DNA of 64,000 nt from Pseudomonadota bacterium. Its GTDB lineage: Bacteria; Myxococcota_A; UBA796; SXON01. Position 1 is the stretch's first letter. Every line of letters starts with the position of its first letter. The stretch is from contig JAUXQH010000059.1 of the NCBI GenBank assembly GCA_030685065.1, forward strand, positions 1-64,000, read 5' to 3'. A model generated the notes under the pieces. That model saw only the letters and a list, made by a program, of their open reading frames with translations. It searched no databases and was not told the DNA's origin. Below are positions 18,435 to 26,121 of the stretch, piece by piece. The position numbers and the translations under genes are program-made.

Positions 18435-20926
18435 CGCTGTGCGCCAGCGGCTGGTCGCCGAAACGCAGCAGCGACCTGTTCGACGGTGAACCCCGTGGCT
18501 CGCCGACCGTCCCACCAATCCACGGCGAAGCCTACGTTCGGACAGTGCCGAACCGTTGCGGTCTCCGCCACAGCAAAGAGCGCAGCCCCGCCCCGCTCAT
18601 CGCCTGGCAGTGTTGACTTGTCTCCCGACCGCACCAAGAATGGGATGTCCTCCGCAAGAAGCTGTTGGCGCAGTCGCCACTCATGAACGGTCTCCAGCGA
18701 GAGTTCAGAGAGGTCTCGGGCGCGCATCAGCGACAGGTAAGACGCCCAGATGTGAGAGGATAGCCGTCGTCCATCAGTGTTCTCGATCGGTCGTTTCAGG
18801 CTTGCGAACTGGCCCAGCTCATACAAGATCACCTGTTCCCCGGGGCTGCGAGACGGTAGCCAGGGAGTGACAATCTCCGAACGTGTCGTGAGCAAGCAGG
18901 CGAGAACGGGAGCGAACATCTCCACTCTTCCTCGCCCACCGCCCGGGGGTGCCGCGTACAGTGCCACCCAGCGTGTGGCGGGAAGTCGGGCGACGTCCCG
19001 GTACGGGACGAAGTAGCGCCCGGTTGTCGTGTGCCATCTCAGGCGTTCGACCTCATGTCCACGGGGCACGACTCCAATCAGAACCACCTCGTTTGCCTGC
19101 CGGAGGTGCCGCTCGGCCGCGATCGTCGAACGGTGGGCCAGCGCGCGATCCGCGAGGCTCCAACTTCCGCGGCCGAGCGTACGGCTCAGCCACTCGGTCA
19201 GCCACGCCTCGCGACCTGGCAGCAGCGGAATCGCGCCGACTCCGAAGCGCTCGAGGGACCCCCACAACCGGCTGCCCCGAAAAGCGGTCTCGTCAGGTGG
19301 ACAATAGGGGTAGACGGCTGCGGCCTCGACAACCGTGTGGATCGCCTTCACGCCCTCGTCCCCTTGCGCACCCTCGAGGATGGCGTCTCGGTACCGGTAG
19401 AGAACGTTCAACGCGTCGACCGGTGGGGCCGGTTGGTCCACGCGCTTGAGGTGATCCGGGGAGGCGTCGAGCCGGTACTTGGCATCGACGACCAGACATT
19501 GAGATGGCCACCCGGGCTCCTCGTAGCTCACGAGGATGTCCGGTCGCTGGGCTACCAACGTCAGTTCGCGGCCGTTGAACTCTGGATTGTAAGAAACGCC
19601 GACGCGCGCCCCCCGTCCGGTCCGAATTGGCACACGCGTCTGGCGCCCCTCCAGTGCTCGCACCTGAAGCCCGCCGGACTCGATCCCGAGCAGTTCGCGG
19701 CCATCCGCGGAGCCACCTGTCGCCGCTTCTACCCCGCGGACGACCCGGAGGAACGCCCAGTACTCGTAGAGTCGGTCCATGCCCTTCTCGGCGAGTTGCA
19801 CGACCCCGTTCTGGATCCGCAGCGCCAGATCTAGCCGCATGCACGCTCGATAAGCGAGGCCGTACCCCGTCGCGGTCATCAGTTGCAGCGAGCTGAACCC
19901 CGCGGGCGGGGGCCCGCTCGCGGCAAGTAGCGGTGCGAGCTCCGAGATACGGCTCAACCGAATGGCGATTGCCGCCAACTCCCGATTCACAGCGGCTCCG
20001 CGTGCGTTTAAGCGCGCGCCCGACGCACGCCGGCTGGCCTCGGCCGCCTGAACGGCCGCCAGTCGCCGTCGAATCAGGCCGACTCGCCGGGCGAACCAAC
20101 GATGCTCGGGGGTGTCCAGCGTCGGAGTAGGTATCGGTGCGGGAAGGCGTCGCGGAACCGTATGCCCACTCGAGAGCGTGCCAGCCGCGGCTCCTCGGCA
20201 CGGACGTCCGAGAATCGAGCGAACCGCGTTGTCCACCCGTCGGATTCGATGAGCGGCGGTCGCCTGCGGCTCACGGATCAATGCACGACGAGGGTGCCGG
20301 GCGACCTCCTGCAATCCACGTTCGAGATCACTCAGAGCGTGTCGAAGGAGCAGGGTCCACTCAAGGTCAGTCGGTGCGCCGCGAGCCACGTCACCGAACC
20401 CGTACGTGGTCCCTAACCACTGTAACGCGAGCGCCCCGAGCTCGCGTTGAATCTCCTCAATCATGTCCTCTCGATCAGTCTCGAAATCCAGCTTGGTCGG
20501 AAATACCTTGACGATGACCTCAAACTCAGGCTCGCGGTCGCAGAGAACGACGAACCGCGAGAGGCCGACGCCGGATCCGAAGCTCAGCGTGCCGGTGTGG
20601 AGTTCGCCGTCCTTGAACTCGCGAAGGCGATGGAGGAGTGAGGGATCTCGGTGGTCAACCCGCACGCGCATTGCTGAAGATCGCGCCACCGCGCAGACAT
20701 CATAGTCCGTGTTCTCGAAGAACCGCGGCCCGACTGAACGGGGGGGGACCCAGCCGACGACACTATCCCCGCCCACCTCGACGCCTCCGCAACCCGACCT
20801 GAGGACCCGGACCTCAAGAATGCCCGGGGTTGCCGGGGTATCTCTCTCAGGCACGTCCGCGCGGGCCGTTGGGCCATCGAAGGTGAACGTCACCCTATCC
20901 GTCGAGATGCTCAGGAGTCTCGCCAC
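18431..20926 (-). CDS. McrC-like protein A: DUF2357, PD-(D/E)XK nuclease and C-terminal extension
   Basis: The 831-residue protein has a beta-rich N-terminus, a DUF2357-like helical middle and a PDDEXK_7 nuclease: RPDIL (D463), VVDAKYRLD (D481, K483) and NVLYRYRDAI. Residues about 600-831 are an extra domain (RWHTTTGRYFVPY, KRPIENTDGRR, RARDLSELSLETVHEW) absent from nuclease B. The GTG start at 20926 is 3 bases after the stop of GTPase A; a GTG at 20926 rather than ATG suggests coupled, lower-level translation. It is the nuclease partner of GTPase A. The extension may contact the next gene's product or recognise DNA; that is inference. Confidence 0.75.
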   Translation of the reverse strand: MARLLSISTDRVTFTFDGPTARADVPERDTPATPGILEVRVLRSGCGGVEVGGDSVVGWVPPRSVGPRFFENTDYDVCAVARSSAMRVRVDHRDPSLLHRLREFKDGELHTGTLSFGSGVGLSRFVVLCDREPEFEVIVKVFPTKLDFETDREDMIEEIQRELGALALQWLGTTYGFGDVARGAPTDLEWTLLLRHALSDLERGLQEVARHPRRALIREPQATAAHRIRRVDNAVRSILGRPCRGAAAGTLSSGHTVPRRLPAPIPTPTLDTPEHRWFARRVGLIRRRLAAVQAAEASRRASGARLNARGAAVNRELAAIAIRLSRISELAPLLAASGPPPAGFSSLQLMTATGYGLAYRACMRLDLALRIQNGVVQLAEKGMDRLYEYWAFLRVVRGVEAATGGSADGRELLGIESGGLQVRALEGRQTRVPIRTGRGARVGVSYNPEFNGRELTLVAQRPDILVSYEEPGWPSQCLVVDAKYRLDASPDHLKRVDQPAPPVDALNVLYRYRDAILEGAQGDEGVKAIHTVVEAAAVYPYCPPDETAFRGSRLWGSLERFGVGAIPLLPGREAWLTEWLSRTLGRGSWSLADRALAHRSTIAAERHLRQANEVVLIGVVPRGHEVERLRWHTTTGRYFVPYRDVARLPATRWVALYAAPPGGGRGRVEMFAPVLACLLTTRSEIVTPWLPSRSPGEQVILYELGQFASLKRPIENTDGRRLSSHIWASYLSLMRARDLSELSLETVHEWRLRQQLLAEDIPFLVRSGDKSTLPGDERGGAALFAVAETATVRHCPNVGFAVDWWDGRRATGFTVEQVAAAFRRPAAGAQR

Positions 20927-20929
20927 CGC

Positions 20930-23263
20930 TCAGATCCAGTAGGAGGTGAAGCCCTCCTCAACCATGCGATCCCACATCAAAGCCAATCTGGCGGAAGTTC
21001 GAGGCCAGGGCGAACGGGCCAGCGCGGCCGGCCGGCCCTGCTGCTCCCAGTCATCGCGAACGGCAGTCGCTGCCTCCTCGAAGGCGGCAGCAGGCTTCTT
21101 ACCCGCGGCCCAGCACAGCAGGTGAGCCAGCGCGATGCGGATAGCGCGGCTTCCGCCTGAAATACGGGGAAGCACCTTCATCAACATCGCGAGGTCGAAC
21201 GGGTCGACCGGCTCGCCGGCTCGCGTCACGAACGCGGACTTGGCCTGGGAGGCGTTGCGCACAAAGAGCACGATCTCGTCGCGACTCCGGTAGCCGAGGT
21301 GCAGCTGCGCTGGGGCCAGGATGAGGTTCACCTCGACGAGCGTCGCGATCACGGCATCCACCTGCTGGGCTGCAGGCTCACCAACGCCCGAGAGGTCGGC
21401 GAGCCGCCGCGCGGAGCGCAGCCAGAATGAGACGGGGATTTGGAAGGACGAGAGTGGATGTGCCGATGCAGCCTTACGCCAAGTGCCGAGGTCGACCGTC
21501 GAGAGTTCGATCGTGAACGCCCGGTCGAGGACCTTCTTGCTGAACCCAAAGGTCGATTCGTCCATGTTCACCGTGCCGACGAGTGCCAGATTCGGCGGGA
21601 TGCGGAGGCCCGCCCAGCCCGGATCATCGCCTGCGAGTTGTTTGCCCAAGAGCCTTCCGGAGGCGCCGCTCCCATCGTCCGAGCGCTCTTCGATCGCGCT
21701 GAGCACCTCGGCGAAGTAGTGCTCAACCCTCGCCAGGTTCATCTCGTCGATGAGGCACACGTGGAATCGTGTGTCGTCGTCGGCCGCATCTCGCGCAGCA
21801 ATCGCGAGATCACCTGGACGAAATACGCCTTGAAGGTCGCGGTAGCCCAGGAGGTCGGACGAGTCTGTCCAATCCGGGCGAACGGCGACCCGCGTCCGGG
21901 GCGCTGCGCCGGTCACGCCGCTCACGAGACCGGGGAGCTCGGACTTGCCGGTGCCGGACACGCCGCCGAGGATCAAGAAGGGCTTCGTACGGAGAGCGGT
22001 GACATAGGCCGCAATCTGCCAGAGCTCGAATACCCAGCCACCCGCTTCCAGTGCCGCATGGATGGCCGCGATCTCCTTACCCGGTGGCGGCGGTGGCAGC
22101 GGAATCCAGTCGCGAAGCTGGGCAAGGAGTTGGCGTGCGTCGGCCAGGCTCGCGCCATCCACGAGGAGCCGGAGCCTGCTGCCTTGATTCGCACCCGCGA
22201 TCTTCCCTGTGAGCGTGAAGATGTTCCGTGTCACGCCGGCGGAATCGATGTTGATCTCGGCGGGTGTCGGGACCAGTGGGAGGGGCTGGAGCGGACCTCC
22301 TTGCGGATGGTAGGCGACCTGGACAAGCTCGAACGAGGAACCGGAGAGCGCGGTCAGCAGGCGCGCGAACCCTCCCCGGCGCCTTGCTGAGCCGCCAACG
22401 GAGTTGACCACGAACGAGGGCTTGCCCTCCCACTCCTCAACGCGCACCTGACAGTCATCAACGATCCGAGTCCAGGCGGTCGGCTCGTCGGGCTCTGGTC
22501 GAAGACTGGTCGCCTCCACGCCCGGGGCGACTCCCCTGAGGGCGTCCAGGCAGCTGGCGAGCCGGGACTCGGCACCATCCTCGGATCGCAGGTATTCGGC
22601 GTAGCTCGATGCCCGTCGGATCTGCGCATCGAGTCCGCTGGTGTCCCCCTTGAGCGCGGCCAGCACCAACGTGAAGAACTCGTCACGAGGCACGCCAATT
22701 ATGCGTTTGTTGAATGACTCCGCGTAGTTCTCGACGGTGTGGCCTCGAAGCCGTACGAGCTCCTCGGGAACGCGATTAACGAGTGCACGAACGCCGTCGA
22801 TGTCGGCCGCCCGGGTTTCCGCCACTGTCCAGAGCACAGCCAGGAGGTAGCTGAAGCGGGTATTATCGACCGGCTCCTTTCCAAGTTCCGGTGTCACATC
22901 CGCGACCGCGATCGCGACCGGGGGCGTGGGCAGCGTCGACTGATTCTCCGCGGGAGCGCCCCGGCGCAACCGCCACGTTCCGTCCCGAAGGGACTCGAAG
23001 ATATATGGCTGATTCCGCTTTTTGTTGTTCAGCTGCTCGGTGCAATGTACCTGAAGTTCGCCGCGAACGGTCTCGACGCTTCGCGCCGATCCTGCCGCGA
23101 CCATCCGCGCGTGAATGTGCTGCGGGAGCAACGGGCCATCGGCGTCTTTGAAGGCGGCCTCGATTTCTTCCCATATCTTCAAGAGAACCTCGCGTGGCGA
23201 CGCTCGTAACCGCCCGTTCAGCTCCGATCCGCACGGCGACGAGGGTTCGCTGGAGACATTCAC
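20930..23263 (-). CDS. McrB-like AAA+ GTPase A with N-terminal winged-helix-like domain
   Basis: First gene of the defence operon; 777 residues. Residues about 20-100 look like a winged helix (LLKIWEEIEAAF ... FESLRDGTWRLR, in HARE-HTH or DUF7669 style). The motor has Walker A GGVSGTGKS (433-441), VRPDWTDSSDLLGY, Walker B CLIDEMNLARVEHYF (503-517), GTVNMDES (563-570) and KKVLDRAF (576-583). The C-terminus GFTSYWI mirrors GTPase B. It differs from GTPase B in lacking the beta insert. It should drive nuclease A. The upstream 198-base region is divergent with the recombinase genes and carries inverted and direct GTGAAA repeats that could regulate both. Confidence 0.75.
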   Translation of the reverse strand: MNVSSEPSSPCGSELNGRLRASPREVLLKIWEEIEAAFKDADGPLLPQHIHARMVAAGSARSVETVRGELQVHCTEQLNNKKRNQPYIFESLRDGTWRLRRGAPAENQSTLPTPPVAIAVADVTPELGKEPVDNTRFSYLLAVLWTVAETRAADIDGVRALVNRVPEELVRLRGHTVENYAESFNKRIIGVPRDEFFTLVLAALKGDTSGLDAQIRRASSYAEYLRSEDGAESRLASCLDALRGVAPGVEATSLRPEPDEPTAWTRIVDDCQVRVEEWEGKPSFVVNSVGGSARRRGGFARLLTALSGSSFELVQVAYHPQGGPLQPLPLVPTPAEINIDSAGVTRNIFTLTGKIAGANQGSRLRLLVDGASLADARQLLAQLRDWIPLPPPPPGKEIAAIHAALEAGGWVFELWQIAAYVTALRTKPFLILGGVSGTGKSELPGLVSGVTGAAPRTRVAVRPDWTDSSDLLGYRDLQGVFRPGDLAIAARDAADDDTRFHVCLIDEMNLARVEHYFAEVLSAIEERSDDGSGASGRLLGKQLAGDDPGWAGLRIPPNLALVGTVNMDESTFGFSKKVLDRAFTIELSTVDLGTWRKAASAHPLSSFQIPVSFWLRSARRLADLSGVGEPAAQQVDAVIATLVEVNLILAPAQLHLGYRSRDEIVLFVRNASQAKSAFVTRAGEPVDPFDLAMLMKVLPRISGGSRAIRIALAHLLCWAAGKKPAAAFEEAATAVRDDWEQQGRPAALARSPWPRTSARLALMWDRMVEEGFTSYWI

Positions 23264-23363
23264 GGGTCGCCTGAGCTCGACGTCGCCCCTTCGAACCGAA
23301 AATCACCCTCCCTGAGGAGTCCCAGCCGCCAACCGATTCTGGAGTATTCCACTTACGCCTACG

Positions 23364-23392
23364 CTTTCACACCTTCGTGAAAGCCCGTGAAA
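23364..23392. promoter_or_regulatory. Operator-like CTTTCAC/GTGAAAG inverted repeat plus GTGAAA half-site
   Basis: Arms CTTTCAC (23364-23370) and GTGAAAG (23377-23383) are perfect with a 6-base spacer. A further GTGAAA at 23387-23392 is spaced exactly 10 bases from the previous one. It lies in the divergent gap between the defence operon and the recombinase genes, about 25 bases upstream of the predicted recombinase -35. It could be a repressor site or a recombinase-binding site. Confidence 0.5.
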
Positions 23393-23407
23393 CGGGGCTG
23401 CTACCGC

Positions 23408-23437
23408 TTGCCACCGGCTATCCGCTAGTGTAAGAAT
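23408..23437 (+). promoter_or_regulatory. Sigma70-like promoter for the recombinase genes
   Basis: TTGCCA (23408-23413), a 17-base spacer and TAAGAAT (23431-23437), 24 bases before the ATG at 23462. An AAGG ribosome-binding site lies at about 23450-23453. Spacing is ideal; the match to consensus is moderate. Confidence 0.45.
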
Positions 23438-23461
23438 GGTACCGAACCGTAAGGCGCAAAC

Positions 23462-23860
23462 ATGGTATCCGAACCCCCGCCGCCGATCCGCACCGCCCTC
23501 TACATCCGCTCCGCCACCGAACCCGGCGGCTCCCTCAACACCCAGGAGGCCCGTCTCCGTGCATCGGTCGCCGACCGCCCGGCTCCCCACGTCATCGTCC
23601 GCACGTTCCGCGATCCCGCCACGAGCGGCCTCACGCTCGACCAACCCGGCCTCCGCGACCTCCTCGCGGTCGCCGCCGCCCACGCGATCGACGTCGTCAT
23701 GGTCACCGGCCTCGACCGCCTCACTCGCTCGCCCCGCGACCGCGCCGACCTCCGTCACGACCTCGCGGCCCACGGAGTCCGCATCACCACGCCCGACGAG
23801 GAGCGCGATCCCGCCTTCGCCACCCTGATCCAACAGTTCTCCGCCCTCGCCGCCTCGTAG
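23462..23860 (+). CDS. Short resolvase-domain paralogue lacking the catalytic serine
   Basis: The 132-residue protein aligns over its whole length with the N-terminal catalytic domain of the recombinase 8 bases downstream (shared TQEARLRASVA, DVVMVTxLDRLxRS). The nucleophile position is changed: RVST in the neighbour is RSAT here, putting Ala where Ser must be. Both arginines of LDRLTR are kept. It stops before the dimerisation helix and has no DNA-binding domains. So it should be unable to cut DNA. It could be a decaying duplicate or a dominant-negative or directionality partner. The adjacent promoter and good codon structure favour expression. Confidence 0.65.
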   Translation: MVSEPPPPIRTALYIRSATEPGGSLNTQEARLRASVADRPAPHVIVRTFRDPATSGLTLDQPGLRDLLAVAAAHAIDVVMVTGLDRLTRSPRDRADLRHDLAAHGVRITTPDEERDPAFATLIQQFSALAAS

Positions 23861-23868
23861 GTCCCCCA

Positions 23869-25626
23869 GTGGCAACCCCGACCCGTCCTGCCTCCACCAC
23901 GCCCACCGACGCCCTCCGCGTCGCCCTCTACACCCGCGTCTCCACCGACAACCAGCTCGGCGACGAGGGCTCCCTGGAGACCCAGGAGGCCCGCCTCCGT
24001 GCCTCCGTCGCCTCGCGCCAGGCCCCGCACCTTGTCGCCCGCGTCTTCCGCGAAGAAGGCGCCAGCGGCAAGAACCTCGACCGCCCCCAGCTCCAGGAGA
24101 TGCTCGCCGCCGTCCGCGCCGGCCAGGTCGACGTGGTCATGGTCACCCGGCTGGACCGCCTCTCCCGCTCGCTCCTCGACTTCTACGAGCTGCACCGGGC
24201 CTTCGAGGCTCGGAACGTCCAGTTCGTCTCGCTCAACGAGTCCTTCGACACCTCGCAGCCGATCGGCCGGGCGATGCTCAAGCTCGTGCTGGTCTTCGCC
24301 GAACTCGAACGCGAGCAGACCGCCGACCGCACCCGCATCGCCATGCAGGCGCGGGCTGAGCGTGGCCTCTGGAACGGCGGCGCCCCGCCGCTCGGCTACG
24401 ACGGAGACGGCAGCGGTCACCTCGCCGTCAACGAGCCCGAGGCGGTCATCGTCCGCGAGGCGTTCGAGAAGATGACCGAGCTCCGGTCGATCCGCGAGGT
24501 CGCCCGCTACCTCAACGCGAAGGGCTACCGGCAGAAGCGCTACTCGTCGCGGCGGCAGGGCGACAAGGGCGAGCGGCCGTTCACCAACGCCGTCGTCGAC
24601 ATCATGCTGAAGAACCGGCTGTACCTCGGCGAGGTCCCGCACTGCGGCAACTGGCACCAGGGCCAGCACCCCGCGATCATCGACCCCGTCATGTTCGACC
24701 GGCTCCAAAACATCCGCGAAGACAACCGGCGTGGCGCGAAGGCCCCCCGCGAGGATCGGCCGCACGAGTACCTGCTGACCGGCCTCGCCCGCTGCCCGGC
24801 CTGCGACTCCGCGCTCACCTCGGCGACCACCACCAACAGCGCCGGCACCCGCTACTTCTACTACCGCTGCGTCTCGACCTCGAAGGAGGCGACCTCGACC
24901 TGCCCGATCGGCCAGCTCCCGGCCGGGCCGTTGGAGGACGCGGTGCTCGCCATCGTCCGCCGCGCCGCCTCCGACCCGGTGCTGGTGGCGCGCGCCATCA
25001 ACGAGTCCAACCGCATCGCCAAGGACCTCCTTGAGCCGGCCCGCGCGCGGCTAAAGACGCTCCAGGCCGACTTCACCGCCAACAAGGCGGAGCGCCACCG
25101 GCTGCTCGACGCCATCCTGGCCATCGGGGCGGCCGGCATGGACACGGCCCGCGACCGCATGCTCGCTCTGGAGGAGCGTGGCCGAGCGCTCCAGCAGGCC
25201 ATCGCCGACGAGGAGGGGAAGCTCGGGGTCGACGAGAGCCGGTCGCTCTCGCTGGCCGCGATCCACCGAGTGCTGCGCGACTTTGACCAGCTCTACCCCC
25301 ACTTCACGCCGGGCGAGCGCCGAGAGCTCCTGCACGAGATCATCGACGAGGTGCGCGTCTACCCCGACCGCGTCGAGGTCGCCCTGTACGACGGGACGCA
25401 TGCCTCGGCCCCGCTGGAGCAGGCCGTGCGCAAGGTGCGCGGTCCCGGCGGTGGGGGAGGGAAGTTCCCGGCCGTGGTTCACGCGGTTCACGGGGAGGTT
25501 CACGCCCCGACGAAGGAACGTGAACCATCACCCGGTACCCAGGGCGCTGTGGGCGCTACTGTGAAGTTAGCGCAGCGCGTGGAATGGCTCCCGCTCCCAG
25601 ACTTGAACTGGGGACCCCCGGATTAA
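23869..25626 (+). CDS. Large serine recombinase (integrase)
   Basis: 585 residues: resolvase catalytic domain (16-160, nucleophile S25 in YTRVST, arginine motif RLDRLSRS, EREQTADRTR), recombinase domain (about 180-290, VAVNEPEA-like start to FDRLQNIRED), zinc ribbon (CPACDS ... YRCVST ... CPIG, about 305-350) and a coiled-coil region (about 375-450). This is the standard architecture for integrating and excising elements. It starts with a GTG at 23869, 8 bases after the defective paralogue. The last about 14 codons (WLPLPDLNWGPPD) are the antisense of the 3' half of tRNA-Asn, so excision would change this protein's C-terminus. Confidence 0.9.
   Translation: MATPTRPASTTPTDALRVALYTRVSTDNQLGDEGSLETQEARLRASVASRQAPHLVARVFREEGASGKNLDRPQLQEMLAAVRAGQVDVVMVTRLDRLSRSLLDFYELHRAFEARNVQFVSLNESFDTSQPIGRAMLKLVLVFAELEREQTADRTRIAMQARAERGLWNGGAPPLGYDGDGSGHLAVNEPEAVIVREAFEKMTELRSIREVARYLNAKGYRQKRYSSRRQGDKGERPFTNAVVDIMLKNRLYLGEVPHCGNWHQGQHPAIIDPVMFDRLQNIREDNRRGAKAPREDRPHEYLLTGLARCPACDSALTSATTTNSAGTRYFYYRCVSTSKEATSTCPIGQLPAGPLEDAVLAIVRRAASDPVLVARAINESNRIAKDLLEPARARLKTLQADFTANKAERHRLLDAILAIGAAGMDTARDRMLALEERGRALQQAIADEEGKLGVDESRSLSLAAIHRVLRDFDQLYPHFTPGERRELLHEIIDEVRVYPDRVEVALYDGTHASAPLEQAVRKVRGPGGGGGKFPAVVHAVHGEVHAPTKEREPSPGTQGAVGATVKLAQRVEWLPLPDLNWGPPD
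25476..25526. repeat. GGTTCACG x3 plus inverted CGTGAACC near the right end
   Basis: Direct copies at 25476-25483, 25485-25492 and 25497-25504, and an inverted copy at 25519-25526. They lie inside the recombinase C-terminal coding region, about 60 bases from tRNA-Asn. The TTCAC/GTGAA core also occurs in the repeats at 23364-23392. They could be attachment-arm sites, or merely reflect a repetitive VVHAVHGEVH protein segment. Confidence 0.4.
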
Positions 25627-25661
25627 CAGTCCGATGCTCTAACCAACTGAGCTAAGCGGGA
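25585..25661 (-). tRNA. tRNA-Asn (GTT)
   Basis: Full cloverleaf: acceptor TCCCGCT pairs with AGCGGGA; D arm GCTC...GAGC; anticodon loop CTGTTAA (GTT) on a TCGGA/TCCGG stem; T arm CCCAG-TTCAAGT-CTGGG; discriminator G and encoded CCA (25585-25587). It lies 13 bases downstream of the gene ending at 25675. Its 3' end abuts the integrated element, a common integration target. Confidence 0.95.
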
Positions 25662-25674
25662 ATGCGGCCCCCCT

Positions 25675-26121
25675 TTATCGGACCGCCTCCGCAGCGTCAA
25701 CCACTTTCCGCACGTCGAGGTGCTCGCTCCGCGCCAGGCGACGGATCATCCGGGCGCGCATCCCCGCATCCGGCCCCGCGAGCGCAGCCCGCGCGATCGT
25801 CAGCGCTCCCTCGGCCGTAAATCCGTCGACGCCAGAGGCGACCACGATCGCCAACCCCGCCTTGTCCGGATCGGCGACCCAAGCCGAGGCACGCTCGATC
25901 ACCACCGCATCGACCGCAAACCCCGCGATCAAGCAGTCCGCCGCCCGGATGGAGACGTAGCCGGGCTGGACATCGCCCTCCGCCAGCGCGATCAGCTCGT
26001 CGCGCACCTCGGGGCCGGTCCCGAGCGCCGCGCAGTCAGCGCCGTCCCGGAGCTTCAACGCGTCGTAGGCACCGCCCGCCAGCGCTCCGCCGATCAAGAT
26101 CCACATCGCAACCCCCATCAT
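25675..26121 (-). CDS. Exported or membrane-anchored HEAT-like small protein
   Basis: 148 residues from the ATG at 26121 (ATGA overlap with the upstream metalloprotease gene). It opens with a hydrophobic signal or anchor (MMGVAMWILIGGALAGGAY). The rest is alpha-helical with HEAT-like periodicity (AGPDAGMRARMIRRLARSEHLDVRKVV) and two cysteines. It is the last gene of a three-gene run with the metalloprotease lipoprotein and the beta-helix protein. The function is unknown; it may be an accessory to the protease. Confidence 0.65.
   Translation of the reverse strand: MMGVAMWILIGGALAGGAYDALKLRDGADCAALGTGPEVRDELIALAEGDVQPGYVSIRAADCLIAGFAVDAVVIERASAWVADPDKAGLAIVVASGVDGFTAEGALTIARAALAGPDAGMRARMIRRLARSEHLDVRKVVDAAEAVR

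Larger units (their letters stand above)
5395..25584. mobile_element. Integrated element: serine recombinase, primase-helicase and defence operon
   Basis: The left edge is placed where the zinc-ribbon gene passes into the truncated FG-GAP gene (about 5383-5400). The right edge is at the 3' end of tRNA-Asn (25585). Contents are a large serine recombinase and a defective paralogue at the right end, a primase-helicase and small genes at the left, and a six-gene defence operon between. Limits are approximate: I found no direct repeat of the tRNA 3' end at the left edge, as expected if the short att cores of serine recombinases are used. It could be an integrative plasmid-like element or a phage satellite; no capsid, terminase or conjugation genes were seen. 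Confidence 0.65.

Noticed and set aside
16293-18686. 797-codon open frame antisense to the helicase fusion
   Set aside because: Explained by high GC and the strong coding of the minus strand; the translation is low-complexity Arg/Glu/Val-rich with no domain.
9152-23263. Known BREX, DISARM, Druantia or type I restriction locus
   Set aside because: No PglZ, methyltransferase, HsdS/HsdM or DUF1998 signature was seen; only the McrBC-like and DUF3427 helicase features are present.
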